From: Candidatus Gastranaerophilales bacterium
GTDB lineage: Bacteria; Cyanobacteriota; Vampirovibrionia; Gastranaerophilales; Gastranaerophilaceae
Length of the DNA stretch: 44,831 nt
Direction: 5' to 3'
NCBI GenBank assembly: GCA_910587245.1
Contig: CAJULX010000015.1
Location: 1 to 44,831, forward strand
Positions 8,705 through 16,154 of this stretch are shown here, piece by piece (position 1 is the first letter of the stretch; the number at the start of each line of letters is the position of its first letter). The notes under the pieces were generated by a model that ran no database searches, had not been told where the DNA came from, and saw nothing but the letters and a program-made list of their open reading frames with translations. A program made the position numbers and the translations under genes.

Positions 8705-9355
8705 ATGGAAAAAAAGAATATCTTAATAGTAGAAGACCATGCACTCACAAGATTTGCACTAAGTGCTTCATTGAAAGATGAAGATTTTATAGAGCAAATA
8801 TTTGAAGCAAAAGATGCATATGAAGCATATGAAATACTTGAAAAAGAAAAAATTAATGTTGTATTGATGGATTTAGGGCTGCCCGGAATAGACGGCATAG
8901 CGGCAACAAACGCAATTAAAAAGAAATATTCCGATATAAAGATAATTGTAATAACCTCGCATAATGAAGAAAAAGAGGTGCAAAAATGTATGCAGTCCGG
9001 AATCAATGCATATTGTTCAAAAGATATCAAGCCCGATAAATTAATTACCTTAATTAAAGATGTGATAAACGGTGCAATATGGTTTGATTCAAGTGTTTCA
9101 AGCTACATTTTAAATATGACAAAAGAACAAAAAGATACAGAGGCAAAGAAAGAAACCATATATAATCTTACAAGCAAGGAATTAATGGTATTAAACCTGC
9201 TTGCGGAAGGCAATTCAAATCTTGAAATTGCAAATAAACTTAATATATCAGTGAATACAACAAAAGTTCACGTCTGCAGCATTCTGCAAAAATTATCCGT
9301 AGATGACAGAACACAGGCGGCAGTAAAGGCTTTAAAAGAAAATATAACAGGATAA
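8705..9355 (+). CDS. Response regulator, NarL/FixJ type (REC plus LuxR HTH)
   Basis: About 216 residues. The receiver domain opens NILIVEDHALTRFALSASL, has the phospho-acceptor in VVLMDLGLPGIDG and the Thr/Lys positions in VITSHNEE and CSKDIKP. The C-terminal LuxR-type helix-turn-helix is LTSKELMVLNLLAEGNSNLE followed by IANKLNISVNTTKVHV. It likely binds DNA after phosphorylation; no histidine kinase is adjacent. I prefer ATG 8705 over 8699 because a TATAAT abuts 8699. The second regulator gene follows after 4 nt. Confidence 0.9.
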   Translation: MEKKNILIVEDHALTRFALSASLKDEDFIEQIFEAKDAYEAYEILEKEKINVVLMDLGLPGIDGIAATNAIKKKYSDIKIIVITSHNEEKEVQKCMQSGINAYCSKDIKPDKLITLIKDVINGAIWFDSSVSSYILNMTKEQKDTEAKKETIYNLTSKELMVLNLLAEGNSNLEIANKLNISVNTTKVHVCSILQKLSVDDRTQAAVKALKENITG

Positions 9356-9359
9356 AATT

Positions 9360-9995
9360 ATGCCGGTTTCATCATTAGGAAATATTTTACTTATAGACGA
9401 TAATCCAAAGCTCATAAAAGATACGCTTCCGATGTACGGATACCATACGGATTGCGAGCAGAACGGAGCCTTGGGGCTTGAATTTTTAGAAAAAAATTAC
9501 CAAAATATCGATTTGGTTTTACTTGATATTATGATGCCCGAGATGGATGGCTGGGAAACATTAAAAAGAATAAGAGAAAGCAAAAATTTCAGCACTATAC
9601 CCGTTATTATGCTTACAGCCGTTGATGAAGATTACAAACAAATTTCAGGCTTAAAAATAGGAGCAGATGACTACATTATCAAACCATTTGTTCTCCCTAA
9701 CCTTTTAGCAAGAATTGAAGCTCTCATAAGACGTTCCAACTGGAATAAAACAAGGGAAAATAAAAATACGGTAAGCACCAAAACAATTGAAAATATAGGT
9801 AAATTAACACAAAGGGAGCTTGAAATATTAAAAATGGTAAGCAAGGGTGCTTCAAATGCCGATATAGCCGATAAACTCTTTGTAAAAGAAGTAACAATAA
9901 AAACGCATTTAAACAGCATCTATAAAAAACTTAACGTTGAAAACAGGGTTCAAGCCGTACTTTTAGCCATTGAAACAGAAATTGTTAAAGAATAA
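9360..9995 (+). CDS. Response regulator, REC plus LuxR HTH, second in tandem
   Basis: 211 residues. The receiver domain starts NILLIDDNPKLIKDTL, with the acceptor Asp in LVLLDIMMPEMDGW, Thr in VIMLTAVDE and Lys in DDYIIKPFVLP, closer to OmpR/PhoB receivers than to NarL ones. It is nevertheless followed by a LuxR-type HTH (LTQRELEILKMVSKGASNAD, then ADKLFVKEVTIKTHLNSIYK). AGGA lies 7 nt upstream of the ATG. It is coupled to the preceding regulator. No partner kinase is in the window. Confidence 0.9.
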   Translation: MPVSSLGNILLIDDNPKLIKDTLPMYGYHTDCEQNGALGLEFLEKNYQNIDLVLLDIMMPEMDGWETLKRIRESKNFSTIPVIMLTAVDEDYKQISGLKIGADDYIIKPFVLPNLLARIEALIRRSNWNKTRENKNTVSTKTIENIGKLTQRELEILKMVSKGASNADIADKLFVKEVTIKTHLNSIYKKLNVENRVQAVLLAIETEIVKE

Positions 9996-10089
9996 TTTAT
10001 TTTACCACTTCACATTAGATAAAAAATATGGCAAAATAAAATGTACCCCAAAATATTAAACTGTTATAGAAATTTATAAGGAAAGATAA

Positions 10090-10623
10090 ATGAGCACCAC
10101 TAAAGAAGAATGGATTGAATTATTATTAAAAAACCCTGCTGAATTTATAGAGCAAAAGCAAGGCAAGGAGCTTGATTTAAGTGAAGTTGAACTTTCGCTT
10201 TCGGATTTAGCGGATGTTGATTTATCGGATATTGATTTTTCAGGTGCAAATTTTACTGAATCTTCAATTGTAAATGTTGATTTTTCTAACTGTGATCTTA
10301 CGAGTGCCGATTTTTCAAGATGCAAAATAGAAGAATGCAATTTTTCAAACTGTATTTTAAACGGCACAAATTTTAGCTATGCTTCTTTAAATTTCTGCAA
10401 TTTTAACGAAGCGGACATGGCAGGATGTGTACTGTGCGAAGCTGAATTAACGGATTCCGATTTTGCTACAAGTGAAAACTTGAGCGCCTGCCGCTTTGAT
10501 GAAGGTACAATCTGGCCTGATACGGAAAAACTTCCCGAAGATTTTGATTCGACATATAATTATGACTTATCTTCTCTTCAAGATGAGGAAGAAGGCAATT
10601 CAAACAATGATTTTGAATATTAA
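10090..10623 (+). CDS. Pentapeptide-repeat protein
   Basis: 177 residues. From about residue 35 to 140 it shows A(D/N)F/L-x-x repeats: LADVDLSDIDFSGANFTESS, VDFSNCDLTSADFSRC, CNFSNCILNGTNFSYASL. Such repeats form a right-handed quadrilateral beta helix. The protein is very acidic, with an Asp/Glu-rich tail (LQDEEEGNSNNDFEY). Some pentapeptide proteins mimic DNA and protect gyrase, but the target here is unknown. The start has AAGGAAAG upstream. It stands alone between the response regulators and two secreted proteins. Confidence 0.85.
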   Translation: MSTTKEEWIELLLKNPAEFIEQKQGKELDLSEVELSLSDLADVDLSDIDFSGANFTESSIVNVDFSNCDLTSADFSRCKIEECNFSNCILNGTNFSYASLNFCNFNEADMAGCVLCEAELTDSDFATSENLSACRFDEGTIWPDTEKLPEDFDSTYNYDLSSLQDEEEGNSNNDFEY

Positions 10624-10637
10624 TAATTTAAATCAAA

Positions 10638-10667
10638 TTGGGCGAAGACAATCTTTTGTGATATAAC
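10638..10667 (+). promoter_or_regulatory. Possible promoter of the secreted coiled-coil pair
   Basis: TTGGGC (10638-10643), an 18-nt spacer and TATAAC (10662-10667) with an upstream TG. The expected start point falls on or next to the ATG at 10674, and no ribosome site is seen, so a leaderless message is possible. Confidence 0.35.
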
Positions 10668-10673
10668 ATTATT

Positions 10674-11534
10674 ATGTTAAGAAGACTTGCGGTAATAATG
10701 CTTTTGATGGGGGTATTTCTGCCGGAATGTGCTTTTTGTGAAGAAATTTTACTTCAAGATACCAATAAATATGAAGTTGAGCTTGACAATCAGGTAAAAA
10801 CTTTAAAAGGAAGCTTGTTTGTAAATGATACACAAAATGCACAGATTATTGTAAACAAACAGCAGGAAGCTGACATGGAAGATTTGGAAAAAATCTGGGA
10901 GGGGACAATAAACAGTAACCCCCTGATTAAATTTACCCTGCAAAAGCTTGCAATTCCCGAAGAAGAAAGACGCGTACATTCATCTTTGCTTGCAAAAAGC
11001 ATGAGTGCCATTATAAGCGGTGCTGCTATGCTGCCATCTTTTATGGGAATGAATTATGGTATACAATCAGCTTCATTTGCCTCCGCAAGGCTTGCGCATA
11101 ACCTTTTGAACAAAAAGAATTCAAAGATATTACAGGAATCACCTTTAACAGATACCGAACTTATTGAACTTGCGGGACTTATTGAAGATTTACAGAGTGA
11201 AATAGTTACAACATATTATTGTTATAAGCATACTCTGCAAAGTTTAAAGGATACAAGAGCGGAACTTATTTTACTGAACAAAAATTATTCAGATGCAATT
11301 AAGAATAATGATATGCTTGAAATTACCGTAACAAGCGCAAGATGGGAAGAAAAACAAATCGAAGAATATAAGCTTAAGCAAGAAGCAAAAAGATATTATC
11401 TAATGCTTCAAAGGCTTGCAGGAAAAGAGGCAATAGACAACCTTAATGTTGCACTTTACGATTTAAGCACAATAAACATAAATCCTAATGATATAGATTT
11501 TTCAAAAAAAGAGATAAAAGTAAATACACCATGA
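10674..11534 (+). CDS. Secreted coiled-coil protein, possibly a distant TolC-like relative
   Basis: 286 residues. The signal peptide LAVIMLLMGVFLPECAFCEE ends near residue 24 (cleavage after AFC or an A-F-C-E site; lipidation of the Cys is possible). The rest is mostly helical, with a Gly/Ser/Met segment SAIISGAAMLPSFMGMNYG (about 110-130) and long helices ending in YYLMLQRLAGKEAIDNL. The ending resembles the LxxLxG ends of outer-membrane efflux protein repeats and the end of the next gene product, suggesting paralogy. Its stop overlaps the next start by 4 nt (ATGA). No firm function. Confidence 0.6.
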   Translation: MLRRLAVIMLLMGVFLPECAFCEEILLQDTNKYEVELDNQVKTLKGSLFVNDTQNAQIIVNKQQEADMEDLEKIWEGTINSNPLIKFTLQKLAIPEEERRVHSSLLAKSMSAIISGAAMLPSFMGMNYGIQSASFASARLAHNLLNKKNSKILQESPLTDTELIELAGLIEDLQSEIVTTYYCYKHTLQSLKDTRAELILLNKNYSDAIKNNDMLEITVTSARWEEKQIEEYKLKQEAKRYYLMLQRLAGKEAIDNLNVALYDLSTININPNDIDFSKKEIKVNTP

Positions 11535-12427
11535 AAAAATTAAAAACACTTTTAATAATATATTGTTGCATGGTTTTTGGCATAATTGAAGCCAAAGCTG
11601 AAATATCATATGAAAATCTGGCACCTGCACAATTTTCGGGAAGACTTGGCATAGGAAACAACATAGAAAACAAAAAAGAAATTCAAGCAAAATCAAAAAA
11701 ATCACAAAAGCAAGAGAAAAAAATTGATACGGTTGTAAAAAATGAAGAAAGCAAGGGGCTTACCTATGCCGACCTCAGCTTAAAAATGATATCAAAAGAT
11801 GTGACGGGAGAAATGGACACAGAATCCCCCGAAATTCTTTCAGATTTGAGCATTTTATACAATGGTGCTGTTCAAAGAAGCGAAACCATAAAATATGCCA
11901 TTTACAAGCTTTCAAACCCCGATGAAAATAAACCCAATGAAAGTGCCATAAAAAGAGTATTAAAACCTATTGCAAGTTTTTCATCCATTGCAGGAACCGC
12001 ACTTTCGGCTAATCCGTATATGGCAAGCGGAGCACTTATAGGGGGCGGTCTTTTGAATGCATTTTCAACAGGAGATAAAGAAGCAAACTACAAATTCACA
12101 AAAGTAAATGATGCCGATATGGTGCTTCTTGTTAAAAAAATTGATGAATTGCAAAAAAATCTTTTAAATAACTATATGAATTACAGAAGCCAGAAAGAAC
12201 TTCTCGGGCTTGCAATGCAAAATCTTGAAAACAGAAGAAAAATTTATAATGCCATGCAGGCTGATAATGCAAATACCTCAAGAGAACAGCTGATTGTAGC
12301 TGATACCTATTATAGAAATGCACAAAACACCGTAAAAAAAGCACAGGCTGAATATAATTTAAGCAGAGTAATACTTGAAAATCTTGCAGGCAAAGAGGCT
12401 CTTGATGAAATAGAAAAAAACAAGTAG
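11531..12427 (+). CDS. Secreted coiled-coil protein, partner of the preceding gene
   Basis: 298 residues. Signal peptide KKLKTLLIIYCCMVFGIIEA with cleavage after AKA. A Lys-rich low-complexity stretch (about 50-75) is followed by a hydrophobic Gly/Ala segment (SFSSIAGTALSANPYMASGA, then GGGLLNAF) and two long helices closing with LSRVILENLAGKEALDEI. The layout and final LAGKEA(L/I)D motif match the upstream protein, so the two are probably diverged paralogues acting together in the envelope. Translation is coupled by the ATGA overlap. The stop is 1 nt from the convergent prepilin gene. Confidence 0.6.
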   Translation: MKKLKTLLIIYCCMVFGIIEAKAEISYENLAPAQFSGRLGIGNNIENKKEIQAKSKKSQKQEKKIDTVVKNEESKGLTYADLSLKMISKDVTGEMDTESPEILSDLSILYNGAVQRSETIKYAIYKLSNPDENKPNESAIKRVLKPIASFSSIAGTALSANPYMASGALIGGGLLNAFSTGDKEANYKFTKVNDADMVLLVKKIDELQKNLLNNYMNYRSQKELLGLAMQNLENRRKIYNAMQADNANTSREQLIVADTYYRNAQNTVKKAQAEYNLSRVILENLAGKEALDEIEKNK

Positions 12428-12428
12428 C

Positions 12429-12770
12429 TTATTTTTTAACTGCTTTAATTATCCAGGTTGTTGTATTGCCCGGATTTGCTCCGCCGTTTAAATCAGGAAG
12501 CACATCATATCCGCCAAGAGCGGCTCTTAAAGCTTCATATTCAGGTTCTGCAATAGATTGCCCGCTCACAGGAAGCCAGCCTTCAGGATAATTTGTGCCC
12601 CACCATGCAACAATAACACCTACGGGAGTTGAATCCATTACTTTAATTTCAGCATTATGATTTGAACTTGAACCGGATGTTGTGATTACGGGCGCCATAA
12701 CAGCAAGCATAATTGAAACAACAATTAATGCCATCATGACTTCTATCATAGTAAAAGCTTTATTTTTCAT
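12429..12770 (-). CDS. Prepilin with a tail-collar-like C-terminal domain
   Basis: 113 residues. The N-terminus MKNKAFTMIEVMMALIVVSI is a type IV prepilin leader and hydrophobic helix, but with Ala before the Phe at the cleavage site instead of Gly. The remainder reads VGVIVAWWGTNYPEGWLPVS, then GQSIAEPEYEALRAALGG and LPDLNG, the pattern of phage tail-collar domains. I chose ATG 12770, with GGAAG 6-7 nt upstream, over 12809, which would bury the leader. It lies 59 nt behind the three-gene minus cassette and may be its last gene. It is probably a surface-exposed minor pilin or pseudopilin. Confidence 0.75.
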   Translation of the reverse strand: MKNKAFTMIEVMMALIVVSIMLAVMAPVITTSGSSSNHNAEIKVMDSTPVGVIVAWWGTNYPEGWLPVSGQSIAEPEYEALRAALGGYDVLPDLNGGANPGNTTTWIIKAVKK

Positions 12771-12829
12771 ATTTTTCTTCCAATAAATAGTAAAATTCAG
12801 TACATACAAATGATAGTTTAAAAATAAAA

Positions 12830-13375
12830 TTAAGCAACCCCTATTGTACTTGTATAGCTCGCAGGAGCCGCTGATGCATAAATATTGGAAGCACCGTATG
12901 CTCTTATATATTCTAAAATTGCACCGCCCGTTTCTTCTTTTGGGTCAAAATATTTTGAAACAGGATTTGTTATTTGTTTATGAAGCATATTACACAAGGG
13001 ACCAAAAGCATCTGGAACAAGGGTTTTTCTATAAATACCTGCAAGCATTACCTGAATTTCGGGCGAATTTGTATCATTAAAGCGCGCAAGATAAGGATAA
13101 ACAGCATAAAGCCGTCTTGCTCCGCCAATTTCAGCGGTATTCATATTATCGGCAATTTTATCAACCGCAAAAAGAGCTTCAAGAATTCCGTTTTCGTCAT
13201 TTGAGGTTTTTAAATACTCTATAATGGATGGCAGAGTTTCATTGGCATTAGCCGCCAAAAATTCAACCTTATTCTTATCATAAAGGCAGTAGTTTCTGTT
13301 TTCATCAGGTTTTTTTATGCCTGAGCCCAGAGTTTTTATATTTATCATAACTTGCGGATTAAAGTTTATTGCCAT
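12830..13375 (-). CDS. Hypothetical helical (HEAT-like) protein of the cassette
   Basis: 181 residues with no signal peptide or membrane helix. The middle is helical with repeated patterns such as LPSIIEYLKTSNDENGILEA and SPEIQVMLAGIYRKTLVPDA that recall HEAT or armadillo repeats. The C-terminal 15 residues are Ala/Ser/Thr rich. No family recognised. AAAGGT precedes the ATG, 9 nt after the stop of the 573-residue membrane protein, so it is the third gene of the cassette that starts at 15806. Confidence 0.6.
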   Translation of the reverse strand: MAINFNPQVMINIKTLGSGIKKPDENRNYCLYDKNKVEFLAANANETLPSIIEYLKTSNDENGILEALFAVDKIADNMNTAEIGGARRLYAVYPYLARFNDTNSPEIQVMLAGIYRKTLVPDAFGPLCNMLHKQITNPVSKYFDPKEETGGAILEYIRAYGASNIYASAAPASYTSTIGVA

Positions 13376-13384
13376 AATCTACCT

Positions 13385-15106
13385 TTATGAATATACAAAC
13401 GGCGGTCCGTTTTTGATTTCAAGCAGAATATTATCTGCCATATTCTTGAGTTCTTCCTTGCTTGCAGCACCTGAATTCAGCTTATCGTTAAATTCATTCA
13501 TTAAAGGTTCAATTGCACTCTGTTTTTTAGCTTTAAAGTTTTTAATTTCAGTATCAATGAGCCTTTCTTGCAATTGCCTTTCCGTATTTTTATTTTCCTG
13601 AATAACTGTCGCTTCTTTTACGCCTTCGATAGCTTTTTTAATTGAATATCCTGCAGCATTTACGGTACCAAGAGCAATAACAAGCAAGCCCGTAAAGGGA
13701 TTTTCAGGATTCATAATCCAGTTATACACATGTCCCCTTGTTTCATCCAGATAACAGTAATATTGTATTTCGCCAACCTTACCGCCAAGAGTTTCAGGTG
13801 CATCGCCGTATATGGATTTAATGCCCGACATAATTTCACCCGAAGCATTTGCTATGTCTTTTTTATCTAAGAATTTAAATTCACTTAAAATTCGTTCGGT
13901 TTCAACAGAATCGGCACGTTTTACTTTCAAGAGATTTTTCAGGCTTTCGAAGTCATTTGCAGCTTCATCCTTATTAGAAGCGTTTTTAATTTTGTCTGAA
14001 AGAGCTGTGATTTTCTTTTCAATATGCTGTGTTTCATTGTTTACATATTTTCTCACTTCATTATCGGCAGCAACGAAATTTTTAAACATCTTTCTTCCCA
14101 TAATCACGCCCAATACAAGGGTTACACCCGTAGCAAGCGCAAGAAGAAGCGATGAATTTTTCATATCGGTTTTTTTATCACTTTTATCAGAATTATCAAC
14201 ATTTTCTTTTTGTGCATTTCCTTTAAAATTCAATCCAAAAGCCAAAAATGGATTAGAATTGCCCGTCGTATTATTCAAGGGTGCTGCATGAGATGCCTGT
14301 TTTTCTCCTTCAGGTATCGAATCAAGTACATTTTTAAAATAATTAGCCTTATCAACAAGTTCTTCCCTTATTACATCGAGTTTTCCCGCAAAAGCACGGG
14401 TTTCAATATTAATAAGCTCCTCTTGAAGTTTCTTACTTGCATCAGCTTCCTTTTTCTTTAGCCAAATTTCCTGCACGCCGTCTACAAGGTTTTTCCCTAT
14501 AAGAGAGAGTCCGCTTGTGATGAAAATACCAATCATCGCAAGGATTGTCTTTTTATTAGGATTTCTAAGAGCCATATATGTACCAAACTCGTGCTCCTGT
14601 TTGATATTCATATTCATACCGAGGTTTGGAAGTCTTTCGTTTCTTAAAAGCATAGGATTATTCAGGGATGATGCAGATTTCTTCATAACTGCGGTAAGCC
14701 CGAGAATTCCGCCTGCAAGTGCAAGAGAAGTCGCAATAACCGGAAAAGCGCTTCTTAAAATTGAAGATTTATCTTCCTTTTTCTTCTCAGTCTCGGATAC
14801 GGGAGTATAATATGAGCTTTTATCAAATGTATCAGGAATAACAAGAGAATTACATATATCATCCATGTTTACCGAAGATATTTTTTCACCGTCTTTTATA
14901 TAATTATTTACAATTACACCTTCAAGTGTACGATACATTTGCTTCTGCTGGCTTTGCGTCTTATTCTTATTCTGCCTTGTAAGCTCACCTGAATTTAAAG
15001 GCGTCTTGGCGGAGCCTGCATTATTATAGTTTGTTTTGGAACCTTTAGCGTTTTTCGGAGCCTTTCTGCCGTCGCTTGCAAAACTAATATTGTTTGTCCT
15101 TACCAT
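13385..15106 (-). CDS. Large membrane protein with an internal duplication, function unknown
   Basis: 573 residues. A soluble N-terminus (MVRTNNISFASDGRK) is followed by hydrophobic helices at about 120-141, 187-205, 319-337 and 470-488. Residues about 182-250 and 466-535 repeat each other: each begins NP, has a membrane helix, then (D/E)GV(Q/K)E and LQE(E/R)LI(N/D)xE, then a coiled coil. Between them lies a long helical region. No family recognised. The ATG overlaps the upstream gene by 23 nt, and the downstream gene starts 9 nt after its stop, so it is the middle gene of a cassette. Confidence 0.65.
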   Translation of the reverse strand: MVRTNNISFASDGRKAPKNAKGSKTNYNNAGSAKTPLNSGELTRQNKNKTQSQQKQMYRTLEGVIVNNYIKDGEKISSVNMDDICNSLVIPDTFDKSSYYTPVSETEKKKEDKSSILRSAFPVIATSLALAGGILGLTAVMKKSASSLNNPMLLRNERLPNLGMNMNIKQEHEFGTYMALRNPNKKTILAMIGIFITSGLSLIGKNLVDGVQEIWLKKKEADASKKLQEELINIETRAFAGKLDVIREELVDKANYFKNVLDSIPEGEKQASHAAPLNNTTGNSNPFLAFGLNFKGNAQKENVDNSDKSDKKTDMKNSSLLLALATGVTLVLGVIMGRKMFKNFVAADNEVRKYVNNETQHIEKKITALSDKIKNASNKDEAANDFESLKNLLKVKRADSVETERILSEFKFLDKKDIANASGEIMSGIKSIYGDAPETLGGKVGEIQYYCYLDETRGHVYNWIMNPENPFTGLLVIALGTVNAAGYSIKKAIEGVKEATVIQENKNTERQLQERLIDTEIKNFKAKKQSAIEPLMNEFNDKLNSGAASKEELKNMADNILLEIKNGPPFVYS

Positions 15107-15806
15107 CTTTTTCTTTCTTTGCCGTTCTTGTTAAACTTATTAAAAATTCCTTGATTGAGACTACATCCTTTGCTTTAAATGCTGCAATTTCAGCATTTAT
15201 CTTTTCATCATCTTCAAGTTCTTCTTCTCCTTCTTTTAAGCCGAAAAGATTTAAAATTTTATAAACCTTCTTTGTAAACTTTTTGAAATTATCGGATACC
15301 TGTTTTTGAATAAAATTCTTAATTTCGCCGAATACACTTGCCAGCTTTTCGGCAACTACATACACTTCTCTTTGAATATTTTTCATAAACTCGACTGCAT
15401 TTTTGATAAAATCAGGAAATTTTTGAATAATATTCATTAAAGGTTTCAAAATATTATTTACGGTAGCGTTAAAAAGTGCTGCAACAGGCTTTGGTAGAAT
15501 ATTTTCAATTTTATTTAAGACATTTATAAGCTTATCTGCCATTTTTGACAATGCTTCCTTTGTCTTTTGGATATTCTCCGCTTCGCGCCTTATATTGTTT
15601 TCAGTTTCAAGTTTTCTTCTGTCTGCCGCCTTCATTCGCATCCAAATAGCGTACATCTCCCCATACGACATTTCATTTTTAGGAGCAGCGTTTGTTTTTT
15701 TCATACCGCCGCCTCCGCCCATGGGGTTACAGATAGGACACGCTCCCGGGGATGAGCCATGCGGACATGTGTGCACATTTGTTGTTGTTATAGGAGTTAC
15801 AGACAT
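15084..15806 (-). CDS. Hypothetical protein with N-terminal Cys/His zinc-like motif
   Basis: 240 residues. Near the N-terminus is CPHGSSPGACPICNPMGGGG (residues 14-33): three Cys and one His in a C-x-H-x7-C-x2-C arrangement that suggests zinc binding, followed by a Gly run. The rest is helical: a charged coiled coil (about 60-95), then hydrophobic amphipathic helices (ILPKPVAALFNATVNNILKP onwards) and an acidic patch EGEEELEDDE. No signal peptide. It heads the minus-strand cassette, behind a strong promoter and a structured leader. Confidence 0.65.
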   Translation of the reverse strand: MSVTPITTTNVHTCPHGSSPGACPICNPMGGGGGMKKTNAAPKNEMSYGEMYAIWMRMKAADRRKLETENNIRREAENIQKTKEALSKMADKLINVLNKIENILPKPVAALFNATVNNILKPLMNIIQKFPDFIKNAVEFMKNIQREVYVVAEKLASVFGEIKNFIQKQVSDNFKKFTKKVYKILNLFGLKEGEEELEDDEKINAEIAAFKAKDVVSIKEFLISLTRTAKKEKDGKDKQY

Positions 15807-15966
15807 AAAAACTGTTTAATACTTTCTCTTAATCTTTTATTAAGGAAAGCCGCAAACAGAAAAAGCAGTGATTAATTCTTAAAATTTCCGTAAGAAGAAA
15901 TCAAAAAGTTTTCCGACTTTAACGGCTGCGGCTCAGTTAAGGAATTGCACCTTATTTCCTTATTTT
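15807..15966 (-). ncRNA. Structured 5' leader RNA of the cassette, riboswitch-like
   Basis: Read on the minus strand from the predicted start near 15966, TAAGGAAA (15962-15955) pairs with TTTCCTTA (15848-15841) and AGCCGCA (15933-15927) pairs with TGCGGCT (15854-15848), enclosing about 70 nt. Between the two 5' strands is a small hairpin TAAGG/CCTTA (15954-15950 with 15942-15938). The run AAGGAA, GGTGCAATTCC, ACTG, CCGCAGCCGTTAA resembles the core of cobalamin riboswitches, but the 5' arm that such RNAs need would lie upstream of the predicted start. I therefore call it only a structured leader. Confidence 0.45.
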
Positions 15967-15972
15967 TAAAAT

Positions 15973-16001
15973 TTTATATCATACACAATAAAACCCGTCA
16001 A
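15973..16001 (-). promoter_or_regulatory. Strong sigma-70 type promoter of the minus-strand cassette
   Basis: On the minus strand TTGACG (16001-15996) and TATAAA (15978-15973) are separated by exactly 17 nt, with TGA before the -10 (extended -10). Transcription would begin near 15966 and leave a leader of about 160 nt. This is the best promoter match I saw in the window. The rest of the 15807-16154 gap toward the efflux operon is AT-rich, with no clear + strand promoter. Confidence 0.7.
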
Positions 16002-16154
16002 TTTTAAAACTTGCGCGGAAAGATAAATTGTAATATTTGTAAAGATTACTACAAGGGGTAATTTTTAAGCTAAAATATTATTGATATTATTTAAACATAA
16101 TGAACAATTTTAAACAAAAATCGTTATAGATGGTGTAATAATTTTTGGAGCAGT

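Noticed and set aside
13812..14291. 159-codon + strand frame inside the 573-residue membrane protein gene
   Set aside because: Ser/Phe-rich shadow typical of the antisense of Lys/Glu-rich coding sequence.
15807..15966. Cobalamin riboswitch
   Set aside because: The strings AAGGAA, GGTGCAATTCC, ACTG and CCGCAGCC fit the core, but the 5' P1-P3 arm would lie upstream of the predicted transcription start and no full B12 box follows. Kept only as a structured leader of unknown type.
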